Positions 49,591 to 62,497 of a stretch of DNA of 64,000 bases are shown here, in pieces (within the stretch, counting starts at the first letter, position 1; each line of letters starts with the position of its first letter). Origin of the DNA: Rebecca billardiae RCC1528 (Eukaryota > Haptophyta); contig OZ251230.1 of NCBI GenBank assembly GCA_965240325.2, positions 372,001 through 436,000 on the forward strand, in the 5' to 3' direction. The translations under genes and the position numbers were made by a program. A model generated the notes under the pieces. The model had not been told where the DNA came from and ran no database searches. It was given only the letters and a program-made list of their open reading frames with translations.

Positions 49591-52553
49591 ATGCCGGCGA
49601 AGCAGAAGCGGGTGCGCGGGGCGTACGAGCGCCTGCGCCGCCGCTCTGGCGGCATTTGCGACGCAGACGTCAGCCGTCCGCTCGGCCCGTCAGCCAGCTG
49701 CTCACGCGATGGGGCCCACGCGCACGCGCGCGCGTGCGCATCGTGTTGCCCGCGCGCAGGCGCCCAAGCGCACAGAGCTGGTCGAGGAGCCAGTGGATCA
49801 GCCCGAGTATGAGGACCCGCACGAGGGGCACCAGATCATCCCTGGGAATGAGTGGGAGCCGGTGCGTGGCGACTCGCCCTCGCTCGCGCCCGCCGCCGCG
49901 CGCGGTCGGTCTGAGCGAGCGTCGCGCGTGTGCGCTGACCTCGCGGCGGGCTTGCTCGTGCCGGCCGCCCGCGCGCGCAGCCGAGGATGATCATGAAGCC
50001 GCCGGGTCAGGTGCCCGACCTCACCGAGAAGGACCTGAGCGAGGAGCACACGCGCGTGCTCAAGGCGGACAACCCGCAGGCGCCCGACAACCTGGCGCGC
50101 TTCAACCACAAGGAGAAGTGCTACAAGTTCGACCCGACGGTGGACCAGACGGCGATCGCGCTGACCCTCGAGGGGTGTGCGCACGGCGCGCGCGAGCCCG
50201 AGCGCTAGCCGCCGCGGGCGGCACGCGGGCGGCACGCGGGCGGCGCGCGCGCGCGCGAGCGCGGCGCGTGGCCTTGCGCGCGGCGCGGCGGCGCTGAGCG
50301 CGGCTCGTGCGCGCGTGCGGGCGCCACGCGCGCGCGCAGGCTGCTGCTGCACACGGACAGCGACGACCTGAAGCGGCAGAAGGTGGCGGAGGAGATGGAG
50401 CGCGAGGCGATCCTCAAGGAGAACGAGAGGCGCAAGGCCGAGAGCGGCGAGCAGGCCGACGCGGACGACGCGCGCGGGCTGCGCAACCAGTTCAACTTCT
50501 CCGAGCGCGCCTCGCAGACGCTCAACGCTGGCACGCGCGAGCGCGGCACCATCACCGAGCCGCCCGCGTCGGTGGAGTACGCGGCGATCGCGACGCAGTG
50601 GGAGATCTACGACTCGTACATGGAGGACCAGGAGCGGCAGAAGCAGGCGAAGGAGAAGTCCAAGTCGAAGAAGGGCGCGGAGGAGGCGGCGGACGGCAAG
50701 GGCGGCGCAGGCGACGAGTCGGAGGACCTCGTGCACTCGGAGACGGTCGGGCAGGCGGCGAAGATCCTCGAGCGGATGGTGAACCAGAACGCGTGCGACG
50801 AGGCGACGATGGACTACAAGTACTGGGAGGACGCCTCCGACGCGTACCGCGAGGGCGAGGGCACGCTCCTCCCGCTGTGGAAGTTTGGCACCGAGAAGGC
50901 GAAGCGCAAGCACGTCACCTCGATCCAGTGGAACCCGGCGTACGACGACATGTTCGTCGTGGGGTACGGCTCGTACGACTTCATGAAGCAGGGGAGCGGG
51001 CTGATCTGCGGGTTCTCGCTCAAGAACCACAGCTACCCCGAGTTCACCTTCACCACCGAGACGGGCGTGATGTGCCTCGACTGGCACCCCGTGCATCAGT
51101 CCCTGCTGTGCGTGGGGTTGTACGACGGCACCGTCTGCGTCTTTGACGTGCACCAGGTGCGCCACCGCGGCCGGGCGCACGGGGGGCGGAGCGCGCGCCG
51201 GGCGGGACGTTGCGAGGCGCGCGCGCGCGCGCGCGCGCGCGCTCGTCGCCGCTCACCGCGCCACGCCCCGTGCCTGCCCCCGCCCTGCGCGCAGGCGAAG
51301 AACGTGCCGATCTTCCAGTCGACCGTGAAGACGGGCAAACACACCGACCCGGTGTGGGAGGTCAAGTGGCAGGAGGAGGACCTCGCGAAGAACCTCAACT
51401 TCTTCTCGGTCTCGTCGGACGGGCGGGTGACGCTGTGGACGCTGGGGAAGAACAACCTCGAGTACTCCGACGTGATGGAGCTCAAGCTCGTCGGCGCCTC
51501 GGAGGCGCAGGCGGACGACGAGGTCGCGCTGTGTGGGCTGGCGGGCGGCTCGTGCTTCGACTTCAACCGGCAGTCGGAGCACCTCTTCATGGTGGGCACG
51601 GAGGAGGGCAAGATCCACAAGTGCTCCAAGGCGTACAACTCGCAGTACCTCGAGACGTACGACTCGCACCACATGGCCGTGTACACCGTCCGGTGGAACC
51701 ACTTCCACCCGGACGTGTTTGTCTCGTGCTCGGCCGACTGGACGGTCAAGGTGTGGGACCACCGCGCCAAGCACCCGCGCATGTCGTACGACCTCAACAA
51801 CCAGGTGGGCGACGTGGCGTGGACGCCGTGGTCGAGCACCACGTTTGCCGCGTGCACCGCGGACGGCAAGGTGCGCGCCACGCGACGCGGCGCGACGAGC
51901 CCTGCGCGCGCGCGCGCGCGCCACCCGCGCGCCTCGGCGCGCGCTCACTCCGCGCCCCGGCCGCCCCCCCGCCTCGCCGCTGCCAGGTGCACGTCTTCGA
52001 CTTGAACGAGAACAAGAACGAGGCCATGTGCGAGCAGAAGGTGGTGCGCAAAGCGAAGCTGACCAAGCTCGCGTTCAACCACAACCCCAAGTCGCCGTGC
52101 CTGCTCGTCGGCGACGACCACGGCCTGGTGACCTCGCTCAAGCTCTCGCCCAACATGCGATGGACAGCGGGTGCGCGCCACGCGCCACGCGCCACGCGCC
52201 ACGCGCGCGCGCCCGGCTGGCGTGTGCGGCGCGTGTGCGGCGCACCCGGCGAGAGGCTTGCTGAGCGCACGCGCCTTCGCGACGCCGCGCCCGCCGCGCC
52301 CCGTCGGCGCGCAGTGAGCAAGGCCGAGGCCGAGCGCAAAGCGAAGGAGGCGGAGGAGGCGGCTGCGGCTGGCGGCCGGCCATCCCACCGCGCGCAGCCC
52401 AAAAAGGCCGCGGACGACGGCGCGCCCAAAAAGTCGCCCGAAGAGCTCGAGGTCGAGAAGCTCGACAAGATCCTCGAGGTTGCGGCAAAGACGGGCGAGT
52501 TCAACTACGCGGCGGACAACTCGGTGACCAAGGGCACCGGCGGAGAGAGCTGA
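49591..52553 (+). CDS. DNAI1: axonemal outer-arm dynein intermediate chain 1 (DNAI1/IC78)
   Basis: Seven exons: 49591-49611, 49760-49861, 49981-50174, 50340-51156, 51295-51870, 51987-52170 and 52315-52553, giving 710 residues, close to the human 699. All acceptors end CAG; donors are GTGCG except 50175 (GTGTG). The 21-bp first exon is chosen because it supplies an ATG (context CCACCATG) in frame with 'APKRTELVEEP'. The family's N-terminal block is clear ('LTEKDLSEEHTRVLKADNPQ', then 'HTDSDDLKRQ'), then 'QFNFSERASQT' near residue 156 and a series of WD40 repeats from about 290 to 640 ('VGTEEGKIHKCS', 'SADWTVKVWDHR'). The Lys/Glu-rich C-terminus matches the family tail. The protein sits at the base of the outer dynein arm in flagella. 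Confidence 0.93.
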
Positions 52554-54193
<1,640 letters not shown>

Positions 54194-54862
54194 TCAAGCC
54201 GCGGGCGCTGGCGTGGTCTTCGGCTTCATGGGCGCCTTGCCTGCCTTGTTGGACGGAGGCGGTGCGGTCTCCGTGTGCGCCCTGCTGCTGCCGTCAGATT
54301 TGGCGGCGTCGCTCGTGTCCTTGACGCGAGCCGGGGCCGCGGCGCGCTGAATCAAGCCCACCTTGATCTTCTTGGGCTGCTCGGGCTCGGGCTCGGGCTC
54401 AGGCTCGGGCTCGGGCTCCGGCGCGAGAGCCTCCGGCGGCACGACGACCGTCAGCACGCCGTCCACCAGCTCGGCGCTGATCTTGTCCACGTCAGAAACC
54501 GCGCGAGGCAGCGAGACCGAACGTGTGGCGGATGCGTGGCCGTTGGCGTCGGCGCGCTTGGCGTGGACGGTGAGGAGGTTCGAGTCGGCATCAACGTTGA
54601 CGCTGATCTCAGGGTAGCCCTTCAGCTCAGCGAACGTGTACTTGAGCGTCTTGGTGCCGTCCGCGCCCTCGGCCTCGACGCGGATGGCCTTGTCAGCGTT
54701 GTGCGCGCAGCGCGCGAGCGCAGTGTCGAGCTCGGCGAGGGGGTCGACGAAAGGGGCGAGGCTGAACGGGTCGAACGTCACGAGAGGGTCATGCGTACGC
54801 ATGCGCCGCGGCTGCGTCGAGCGCGCGAGGGGGAAGAGCGGCATCGGCGAGAGGGCGAACAT
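54194..54862 (-). CDS. small heat-shock protein (HSP20 fold), left copy
   Basis: A single-exon 222-residue protein. Residues about 75-150 form an alpha-crystallin/HSP20-type domain: 'YPEISVNVDADSNLLTVHAK' with the strand pattern, then 'SVSLPRAV' and 'DGVLTVVVPPEAL', the usual end. A Glu-Pro repeat (about 155-167) and a Lys/Pro/Ala-rich tail follow. Such proteins hold unfolding clients. It differs from the right copy at only four residues: Met/Lys, Pro/Ser, Thr/Asn and Ser/Gly. I start it at ATG 54862 because this matches the other copy; the frame is open further upstream only across the promoter. The N-terminus is not a clear targeting signal. Confidence 0.82.
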   Translation of the reverse strand: MFALSPMPLFPLARSTQPRRMRTHDPLVTFDPFSLAPFVDPLAELDTALARCAHNADKAIRVEAEGADGTKTLKYTFAELKGYPEISVNVDADSNLLTVHAKRADANGHASATRSVSLPRAVSDVDKISAELVDGVLTVVVPPEALAPEPEPEPEPEPEPEQPKKIKVGLIQRAAAPARVKDTSDAAKSDGSSRAHTETAPPPSNKAGKAPMKPKTTPAPAA

Positions 54863-55155
54863 GGCGGGAAGTGCCGTTGAGCGGGTGTCCTTGGGTGGCG
54901 TCTCGGCCGGCGTCGGAGCGGTCGTTGGCCAGGTTCCAAAGTGAGGCCACGCGCGAGCTTGCTCAGAAGCCAGGCTTTCGGTCAGAAGTTTCGGAAAATT
55001 GCCAGGTCGAGATGCGCGTCGCGTCGAGAGCGACTCGCGTCTCGACCTGTCCGGAGAAAATCTGAAATCTCGCAGCGCGGTCACACGCCAACGACCGCTC
55101 CGACGCCGACCGACGCCACCCGTGGAAGGACACCCGCTCACCGACACTTCCCGCC
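54863..55155. promoter_or_regulatory. 293-bp divergent promoter with a heat-shock-element-like core
   Basis: Between the starts of the two heat-shock genes. At 54984-54998, AGAAGTTTCGGAAAA has GAA, TTC and GAA blocks, the first two spaced as in a heat-shock element and the third one base short. The outer 65 bp on each side are mirror copies, so both genes have the same proximal promoter, while the element lies in the unshared centre. Confidence 0.5.
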
Positions 55156-55824
55156 ATGTTCGCCCTCTCGCCGATGCCACTCTTCCCCCTCGCGCGCTCG
55201 ACGCAGCCGCGGCGCAAGCGTACGCATGACTCTCTCGTGACGTTCGACCCGTTCAGCCTCGCCCCTTTCGTTGACCCCCTCGCCGAGCTCGACACTGCGC
55301 TCGCGCGCTGCGCGCACAACGCTGACAAGGCCATCCGCGTCGAGGCCGAGGGCGCGGACGGCAACAAGACGCTCAAGTACACGTTCGCTGAGCTGAAGGG
55401 CTACCCTGAGATCAGCGTCAACGTTGATGCCGACTCGAACCTCCTCACCGTCCACGCCAAGCGCGCCGACGCCAACGGCCACGCATCCGCCACACGTTCG
55501 GTCTCGCTGCCTCGCGCGGTTTCTGACGTGGACAAGATCGGCGCCGAGCTGGTGGACGGCGTGCTGACGGTCGTCGTGCCGCCGGAGGCTCTCGCGCCGG
55601 AGCCCGAGCCCGAGCCTGAGCCCGAGCCCGAGCCCGAGCAGCCCAAGAAGATCAAGGTGGGCTTGATTCAGCGCGCCGCGGCCCCGGCTCGCGTCAAGGA
55701 CACGAGCGACGCCGCCAAATCTGACGGCAGCAGCAGGGCGCACACGGAGACCGCACCGCCTCCGTCCAACAAGGCAGGCAAGGCGCCCATGAAGCCGAAG
55801 ACCACGCCAGCGCCCGCGGCTTGA
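55156..55824 (+). CDS. small heat-shock protein (HSP20 fold), right copy
   Basis: A single-exon 222-residue protein, the mirror copy of the gene at 54194-54862. It has the same alpha-crystallin-type domain, Glu-Pro repeat and basic tail. The four differing residues are near the N-terminus ('RRKRTHDS'), before the domain (GNK) and in the last strand region ('DKIGAEL'). Both copies are intact, with the same length and stop. An AATAAA near 55987 could serve as its polyadenylation signal. Confidence 0.82.
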   Translation: MFALSPMPLFPLARSTQPRRKRTHDSLVTFDPFSLAPFVDPLAELDTALARCAHNADKAIRVEAEGADGNKTLKYTFAELKGYPEISVNVDADSNLLTVHAKRADANGHASATRSVSLPRAVSDVDKIGAELVDGVLTVVVPPEALAPEPEPEPEPEPEPEQPKKIKVGLIQRAAAPARVKDTSDAAKSDGSSRAHTETAPPPSNKAGKAPMKPKTTPAPAA

Positions 55825-56824
55825 CGGCGTGCGACAACGGCTGATGTTTCAGCATCAAGAGAGCCCGTACTGCCATGCCGATACGTCCCGGCGAGCGTGC
55901 TTGCCCAGGCTACTGTACTGTCCTGACAGCTGATGGGAGGGTGCCTGAGCTGTGTGCACGCCTTCATCCGCCGAATAGACGCTTCAATAAACAGCGATGA
56001 TATACATATACATATACATATATACATATATCCTCGTCAGTCGTATTACTAGTAGGGCACCGCATCAACTGATCCGAATAGCTAGTCGTCCGCGGATCAA
56101 TGATTCAATCCGATCAGATCTGAGTACAGAGTAGTGAGTACTGAGTGGCCCCGGAGCCGATGGCCGTGCCCGTAGGCCATAAGGACTATATCAAGGTGTT
56201 ACTCGATATTCATCTCGAATCTGGCGAGCCGAACATATCGTAGCCGAGCAGTGGCGAGTCAGGCCACGGCCGGTGGGTTAGTGACGGCCCTGACGCGACG
56301 AGATTGCGACGATATTGACTGCTACTAGCTAGCGCAGGCGACTACTAGACTAGCAGCGCCAGCGGCTCTCGACTTCTCGTCTGCTCTGTCTCTCTATCAG
56401 TTACTGCTGTTCATTCAGTAACAGCTATATATATAGCTATTGGCATCTCGTGACAGTCTGGCACTGACACCGTGACGACTCACCGCCGTCGGCGTCATGC
56501 GCCGATGCGGCCGCCCGCGCCAGCGGCCGGCGGACCGGACTGCTGGCTGACTGACTGCTGCTCGGTCCGAGCATCATTGTAGTATTATCAGGGCTCCGCC
56601 AGCGCGGCATGATCGGTCGACTTCATCAGTCAGAGTAGTCACCGCCATGTCATCATCGGCTGCTCCACCTCGTCCGGCTCGTAACCACCACGCGCGGTTC
56701 GAGCCGCGCACTCGATGGTCCGCCCAAGATGCTGCGCCATCACGCGCGGTTCGAGCCGCGCACTCGATGGGCCGCCCGAGATGCTGCGCGCGCCCCTTGC
56801 CGAAGACCTCGCCACGGGCAACGA
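55825..56824. other. intergenic region, partly AT-rich
   Basis: It contains the end of the inverted-repeat arm (to 55969), an ACATAT-rich patch at 55998-56033, mixed DNA, and a two-copy 52-bp direct repeat at 56689. No gene is supported. Confidence 0.5.
56689..56790. repeat. two-copy 52-bp direct repeat
   Basis: The unit beginning CACGCGCGGTTCGAGCCGCG at 56689 recurs at 56741 with about two base changes. Each copy holds a hairpin GCGCGG-TTCGAG-CCGCGC. It lies just beyond the 3' end of the PPR-type gene. Confidence 0.75.
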
Positions 56825-58289
56825 TCACGATGCCGATGGCCGTCGGCCACCGCCGGCAGCGGCACTGGCGGGCCCAGGCAGTGCAGCTCGCTGTGATGCT
56901 GCCCCCCGGCCCGCAGCTGGTAATTCGCCCGCACGGCGCGCCGCCTCCTCGCCCGCCGCCTCCAAGCGGGCCAGCTCGAGCGCGTTCTCGTACTCATCGA
57001 GCACGAGGCGGTCGGGCGTGTGCCCGGCGGCCGCGGTGAGCTTGAGCACGCGCGCGCCCGCGGGGAGCGCGCGCTGATCGACCGCCGCCTGCAGCATCGC
57101 CTTGCACGCGGCGCGCGAGGGGTACTGGCCGATCGCCTCCATCGCGTCGAGGACGGGCGGGATGCGCGCCATCTGCCCGCCCTCGACGGCGGCGCGCATC
57201 AGCTGCGAGAACGTCACCGGCGTCAGCTTCGGCCTGTGCAGCGACTTGCTCAGCTCCTGCTGGTCGCGGAAGATTTCAAACGCGTGCTCGTGCTCGCCCA
57301 GCGCGTTGCACAGCTCGTACATCGAGTCGAACGTGCGCGAGTCCGGGAGGAACTGGGGCAGGGTGAGCATCTTGTCGAAGATGGCGAAGGCGGCGTCGAC
57401 CTGCCCCGCCTTGCCGCACGCGCGCAGCAGCTCGATGTACGTGAACCGATCCACGCGCACCTTCGCCTCGCGCATCTCCGCCCAGACGCCGAGCACGCGC
57501 GCGTACAGGTGCTGCGTGAGCGTGTCCGCGCCCTCGCCCTCCTCCACGGTCACGCGGCGCATGGCGAGGGCGCAGCCGCGGATGAGCATCTCGTACACGG
57601 CGGCGGTGGGCTTCTCGCCCTCCTGCTTCATCTCCGCGAAGCAGTCGAACGCCTGCGCCGCGCCGTCGCCGTCGCGCGCGCGCGGCACGCGGGTGAGCAC
57701 GCGCGCGTGTGTGCGCTCGCGCACCGCGGGAGGCGCGCACCTCAGGCAGCGCTCCCTCGCGCAACAGCTTGTGGATCAGCGAGGGGTAGGTGTGCCCGAG
57801 CAGCGAATCCCAGTGGTCCGGCAGCTTCCGCATCCACTGGTCGAACCCACGCAGCACCGACGGCACGTACGGCTGCACCGGCGCGAGCTGCGGATCTCGC
57901 GAGAGAAGGAAGCGGCTGGGCTGCGGCACGAGCGCAGGCACGGCACCCGGATCCAAGCCGTCGTCCGACTTGCCCTGCGGCTGCGGGAGCGACAGCTCGT
58001 CCGAGTCCGTCAGCGCCGCCGGGAGCGTGGCGGCGTCCGAACTCGCAAGGTGGCGCAGCGCCTCGCACACCTCGCCGTAGGCGCGCGCGCTCTCCTCGCT
58101 CTCGCCCGCGCGCGCGCGATGGTACAAGGCGAGGCGGAGGAAGGCCTGGTCCACCTCGGAGCGGGGCGCATCGGCGGACACGCCCAGGACCTCGCGCGGG
58201 GCACGGGCCGCCGTGCACAACCGCGCGCGCTTGAAGCTTGCCGAGAGCACCTGTCGGCCGACGAACAGCCGACGCGCCGCGGCCGCCAT
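56825..58289 (-). CDS. mitochondrial-type PPR protein with an N-terminal J-like domain
   Basis: Minus-strand exons 58289-57741 and 57652-56825 encode 458 residues; the 88-bp intron (GTGCGCG...GCGCAG) is phase 0. The N-terminus (residues 1-32) is Arg/Ala/Ser-rich without acids, like a mitochondrial presequence. Residues about 32-80 read like a J domain ('REVLGVSADAPRSEVDQAF'), but the HPD tripeptide is replaced by 'YHRARAG', so it should not activate Hsp70. The second exon holds four or five PPR-type helical pairs, such as 'TAAVYEMLIRGCALAM', 'DRFTYIELLRACGKAGQ' and 'DSRTFDSMYELCNALGE'. PPR proteins bind organelle RNA. An upstream in-frame ATG at 58379 would weaken the presequence. Confidence 0.72.
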
Positions 58290-58586
58290 GGCCACCGCCC
58301 GTATCGGCGGCGCGCGATCTGCCTCGCGGTGCAAAGTCAAGCAGCGCAGGATCTGCTTTGAGTGCTGACTGAATGACAATGGTCAAGAACGATCAAACAG
58401 TACTAAGCGGACTGTATACTGTACTATTGAAGCTGCGACGGTTTCTTAGCTGACTAAGACTGCTATGATAAAGGTATCCGTCGAATCAAGTGGCTAAGCT
58501 CAGCTCATCACTCGTGCGCACGCGCGCGACGGGCACGACGCTGAAGTGGCGTAGACCTGCGAGGCGGCGACAGGCAAGACCGTTGC
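58290..58586. other. short intergenic gap
   Basis: Between the start of the PPR-type gene and the stop of the RpiA gene on the same strand. It is AT-richer near 58370-58490. No element is recognised. Confidence 0.45.
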
Positions 58587-59429
58587 TTACGGCAGCTTCA
58601 CCGAGATGCCGTCCGAGCCGGCGATGATGCACGCCGTCGTCATGCCGCAGAAGAGGCCGTGGTCGACGACGCCCACCGTCGCCTTGAGCTGGTCGGCGAG
58701 CGCGGGCGCGTCGGCGATCGGCGACTTGAAGAAGAGGTCGACGATGTAGTTGCCGTTGTCCGTGACCGCCGGCTCGTCGCCGTCGACCTTCGAGCCCGTC
58801 GCCGCCGAGCCGAGGCGCAGCTTGGCCTCGCAGCCCTTCGCCGCCGGCAGCCCCGCGACCTTGCGCATCGTGTGCTCCCAGCAGAACGGCGTGATCTCGA
58901 CGGGCAGCGGGAACGAGGGGCCAAGGCCGTCGCACAGCTTGGTCTCGTCGACGATCACGATGAACTTCTTCGCGCACACCTCCACCATCTTCTCGCGCAG
59001 CAGCGCGCCGCCGCCGCCCTTGATCAGGTTGAGCTGCGGGTCGACCGCGTCCGCGCCGTCGATCGCGACATCGAGCTCCGAGTGCGTGTCGAGGGTGACG
59101 AGCGGGATGCCGAGCTCCTCCGCCTGCTCCTTGGTACGGATCGACGTGGGCACCGCGATGATGTCCTTCAGCTCGCCCGACTTGAGCTTCTCCCCCACGC
59201 GCTCGACGGCGAACGCGGCCGTCGAGCCCGTCCCGAGGCCGACGACCATGCCCGACGTCACGTAATCATCGACGGACTTGAAGCCGACCTGCTTCTTAAG
59301 GTCGTCCTGGCTGGCCATCACGACGCGCGACGAGCGAAGCCCGCTCCGGTTCAGCCGGGTCTGCGAGGCCGATGGCTGAGACACAGGGCTCAAGGCGAGC
59401 GCGCCGAGCACGAGCGTCGTCGCAATCAT
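58587..59429 (-). CDS. rpiA: ribose-5-phosphate isomerase A, probably plastid targeted
   Basis: A single-exon 280-residue protein. It interconverts ribose-5-phosphate and ribulose-5-phosphate in the Calvin and pentose-phosphate pathways. ATG 59429 gives a hydrophobic leader (2-14) then a Ser/Arg-rich acid-free stretch, as for import into a complex plastid; there is no Phe after the likely cleavage site. Key motifs are 'GLGTGSTAAF' (64-73), 'DVAIDGADAVD' (120-130), 'KGGGGALLREK' (137-147) and 'IVIVDETKL'. The Asp pair and the Lys and Glu of the active site are present; the usual GADEVD is GADAVD. The frame is open to 59615, but that part overlaps the divergent gene. It shares a 132-bp spacer with ODAD3. 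Confidence 0.93.
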   Translation of the reverse strand: MIATTLVLGALALSPVSQPSASQTRLNRSGLRSSRVVMASQDDLKKQVGFKSVDDYVTSGMVVGLGTGSTAAFAVERVGEKLKSGELKDIIAVPTSIRTKEQAEELGIPLVTLDTHSELDVAIDGADAVDPQLNLIKGGGGALLREKMVEVCAKKFIVIVDETKLCDGLGPSFPLPVEITPFCWEHTMRKVAGLPAAKGCEAKLRLGSAATGSKVDGDEPAVTDNGNYIVDLFFKSPIADAPALADQLKATVGVVDHGLFCGMTTACIIAGSDGISVKLP

Positions 59430-59561
59430 CGAGGGCCGACCTGCGACCTGCGCGACAAGCTTCGGCTGCCCAGTCCGGGGGCGCCGCGGCCGCCGCCGGA
59501 CTGCAGTCAGGTCGGAGCGTTCAGGCCGTTGCTGGCTTGCTGCCACTGCTCGAACTGGACA
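59430..59561. promoter_or_regulatory. 132-bp shared spacer between rpiA and ODAD3
   Basis: The rpiA gene starts at 59429 on the minus strand and ODAD3 at 59562 on the plus strand. It is GC-rich without a TATA-like box. Confidence 0.5.
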
Positions 59562-61811
59562 ATGGCGGAGGCGAGCCAAGGCCAGCAGCCGGGCCAAGCG
59601 CAGCGGGCGGTTCATGAGGAGCTCGCCGAGCTGCAGGTGCGCTTCCGGCTGCTCGAGGGCGACCGGAAGTCGTTCTACGAGAGCTCACAGAACGAGCTGC
59701 GCGAGAACAAGGCGCAGCAGGACTGGCTGCGCAACGAGAACAAGGTGCTCAAGGCGCAGCTCACCAAGCTGCAGAAGGAGCACGCCGGCCGCGACGGCGG
59801 CCCGGGCTCCGAGCTGCACGCGCACGAGCTGCAGAAGCTCGAGCACCAGCACAACGTGCTCCGCCAGAAGCACAACTCGGTCTCGTGCGCCAACCGCGAG
59901 AAGGAGCTCGAGGCGCAGACGCTGAACGACCAGCTGCGCGACCTGCAGCGGCACGCCAAGCGGCCGGCCGCGCAGGAGAGCCCGCTCACGCGGCAGATCC
60001 GCATCCTCGAGAACCGGCTGGACAAGGCGATGATCAAGTACAACGAGGCGCAGTCGATCAAGCGCACGTACGAGCAGATCGTCAAGCGCCTCAAGGAGGA
60101 GCGCATCAACTTTGACCACCAGCTCTCGGCGATCGAGGAGACGCTGCGCGCCAAGTCGTCCGACTACGACGAGCTGCTGCTCATGAGCAACGAGGCGTCG
60201 CACGCGCGCGACGTGGCGCGGCAGGAGCTGGGGAAGGCCGAGGCGATCGCCGCCGACGAGAAGAAGCACCGCGAGACCGAGCTCCGCGCGCGCCGCGCGC
60301 TCGTGGACGCGCAGAAGGAGGTGATGGCGCGCATGGGCACGCGCGACTCTCGGCGCAAGGACATCATCCTCGAGGCGAAGGGCGACCTGGACGCGGAGAA
60401 CGAGGAGCGGCTGCGCGAGGAGTACGTCGCGAAGAACGTCTCGCGCGTGGTCGCGGAGGGCGCGATCGCCGACGAGACCGAGCGCGCCTCGCAGTACGAG
60501 GCCGCCTTCCGCAAGATCAAGGAGGCGACCGGCGTCGCAGACGTGAACGAGGTGCGGCGGGGCGGCGCTGCGGCGGGGCAGCGCGCGGAGCCAGGGGCGG
60601 AGGCGGGAGGCGCGGCCGAGGCTCACGGCCCCGGCACACGCGCCCGCCACGCGCGCGCGCGCGCCCGCCCGCGCCCGGCGCCGCGCAGGTGATCAAGAAG
60701 TTCCTCACGCAGGAGGCCACCCTCGAGTCCCTCAAGACACAGATCGCGGACGCGCAGGCCAGGCTCGACACGCTCACAGACGAGCGCGCCGCCGCCAAGC
60801 GCGAGCTGGACGAGCTCAAGTACGCGGGCGTCACGGGCGCGGGCGGGCGGCAGGAGGTGGACGTGGTGGAGCGCAAGCTCGCCGAGGCGAACGGCGCGGT
60901 GGAGAAGGCGAAGACGCGGTACGAGCGCCTCGCCAAGGCGCTCGTCGACCTGCGCGCGGGCGTGGAGCACCTCAACGCCAAGCTCGAGACAGCCTCAAGA
61001 GGGCGCGAGGAGGAGGAGGAGGAGGCGGCGGCCGCACCGGCGGCGGCGGCCGAGGCCGGGGCGGGCGCGCCCGCGGGCGCGGAGGGCGCGGGCGCGCCCG
61101 CGGCGTCCGACGACGCGGTGCTTGCGGTGCTGGGCGCGTGCCAGTCGAAGCTGCTGCGGCTGATGCGCGACGTGGAGGCACCGGCTGACGGCGCGGCCGC
61201 GCCCGCCGCGGCCGCGCCGTTCGCGCGCGGCGCGGTGCGTGCCGACTCCGCGCCCGACGACGCGGCGACTCGAGCAGCGGGCTCGGCGTTCCTCGAGGAG
61301 CTGCTCGACGAGAACAACGTGCGCGTCTCGTTCAGCAAGCTCGACACGCAGGACGACGACGACGACGACGATGACGAGGTGCGCGCGCGCCGTGCGCGCC
61401 TTGCGGTGCACGCGCCCGCGCCCCTCGCGGTCGCGCGCGCTCAGCCGCGCCGCACGCCCCGCTGCTGGCTGCGACCGGCCGCAGGACGACGACGATGCCG
61501 ACGCCCACGATGTGCCCGACCGCGAGACGATGAAGAAGCTCCACGGGGTGCTGCTCGAGAAGGCGAGCAGCAAGGTGCGCAGCTGCGCTCGCCCGCGCAC
61601 GCGCCGCGCCGCGACACCGGCCCTGCCGCCAGAGCGAGCGGGACGGTGCGACACTCAAGGCACACGCGCGCGCGGCGGCCACGGTGCGCAGGGCAAGCGG
61701 CGACGGAAACTGGTTGGCGGCACGCCGCCGGGGGGCGGCGTGGGCTTGTCACCGGCGGCGGGCGCTGCCAATAGCAGGCAGGCGCGCGTGCCCACAACAG
61801 TGCACGAGTAG
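59562..61811 (+). CDS. ODAD3: outer dynein arm docking-complex protein ODAD3/CCDC151 (ODA10 type)
   Basis: Exons 59562-60551, 60689-61378, 61485-61574 and 61692-61811 give 629 residues (human 595). Nearly all of residues 10-450 is coiled coil. The family core is clear: '[20 protein letters not shown]', '[18 protein letters not shown]', '[15 protein letters not shown]' and '[18 protein letters not shown]'. It is needed to place the docking complex for outer dynein arms on flagellar doublets. An Ala/Glu-rich insert (about 480-530) and an Asp run at the exon 2/3 junction are local features. The last intron, 61575-61691, is 117 bp and open in frame, so retention would add 39 residues; the last exon is less certain than the rest. 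Confidence 0.87.

Positions 61812-62497
<686 letters not shown>

Noticed and set aside
56689-56790. tRNA genes suggested by GGTTCGAGCC in the 52-bp repeat
   Set aside because: There is no box A at the right distance and no cloverleaf; the phrase is part of a simple 6-bp hairpin.
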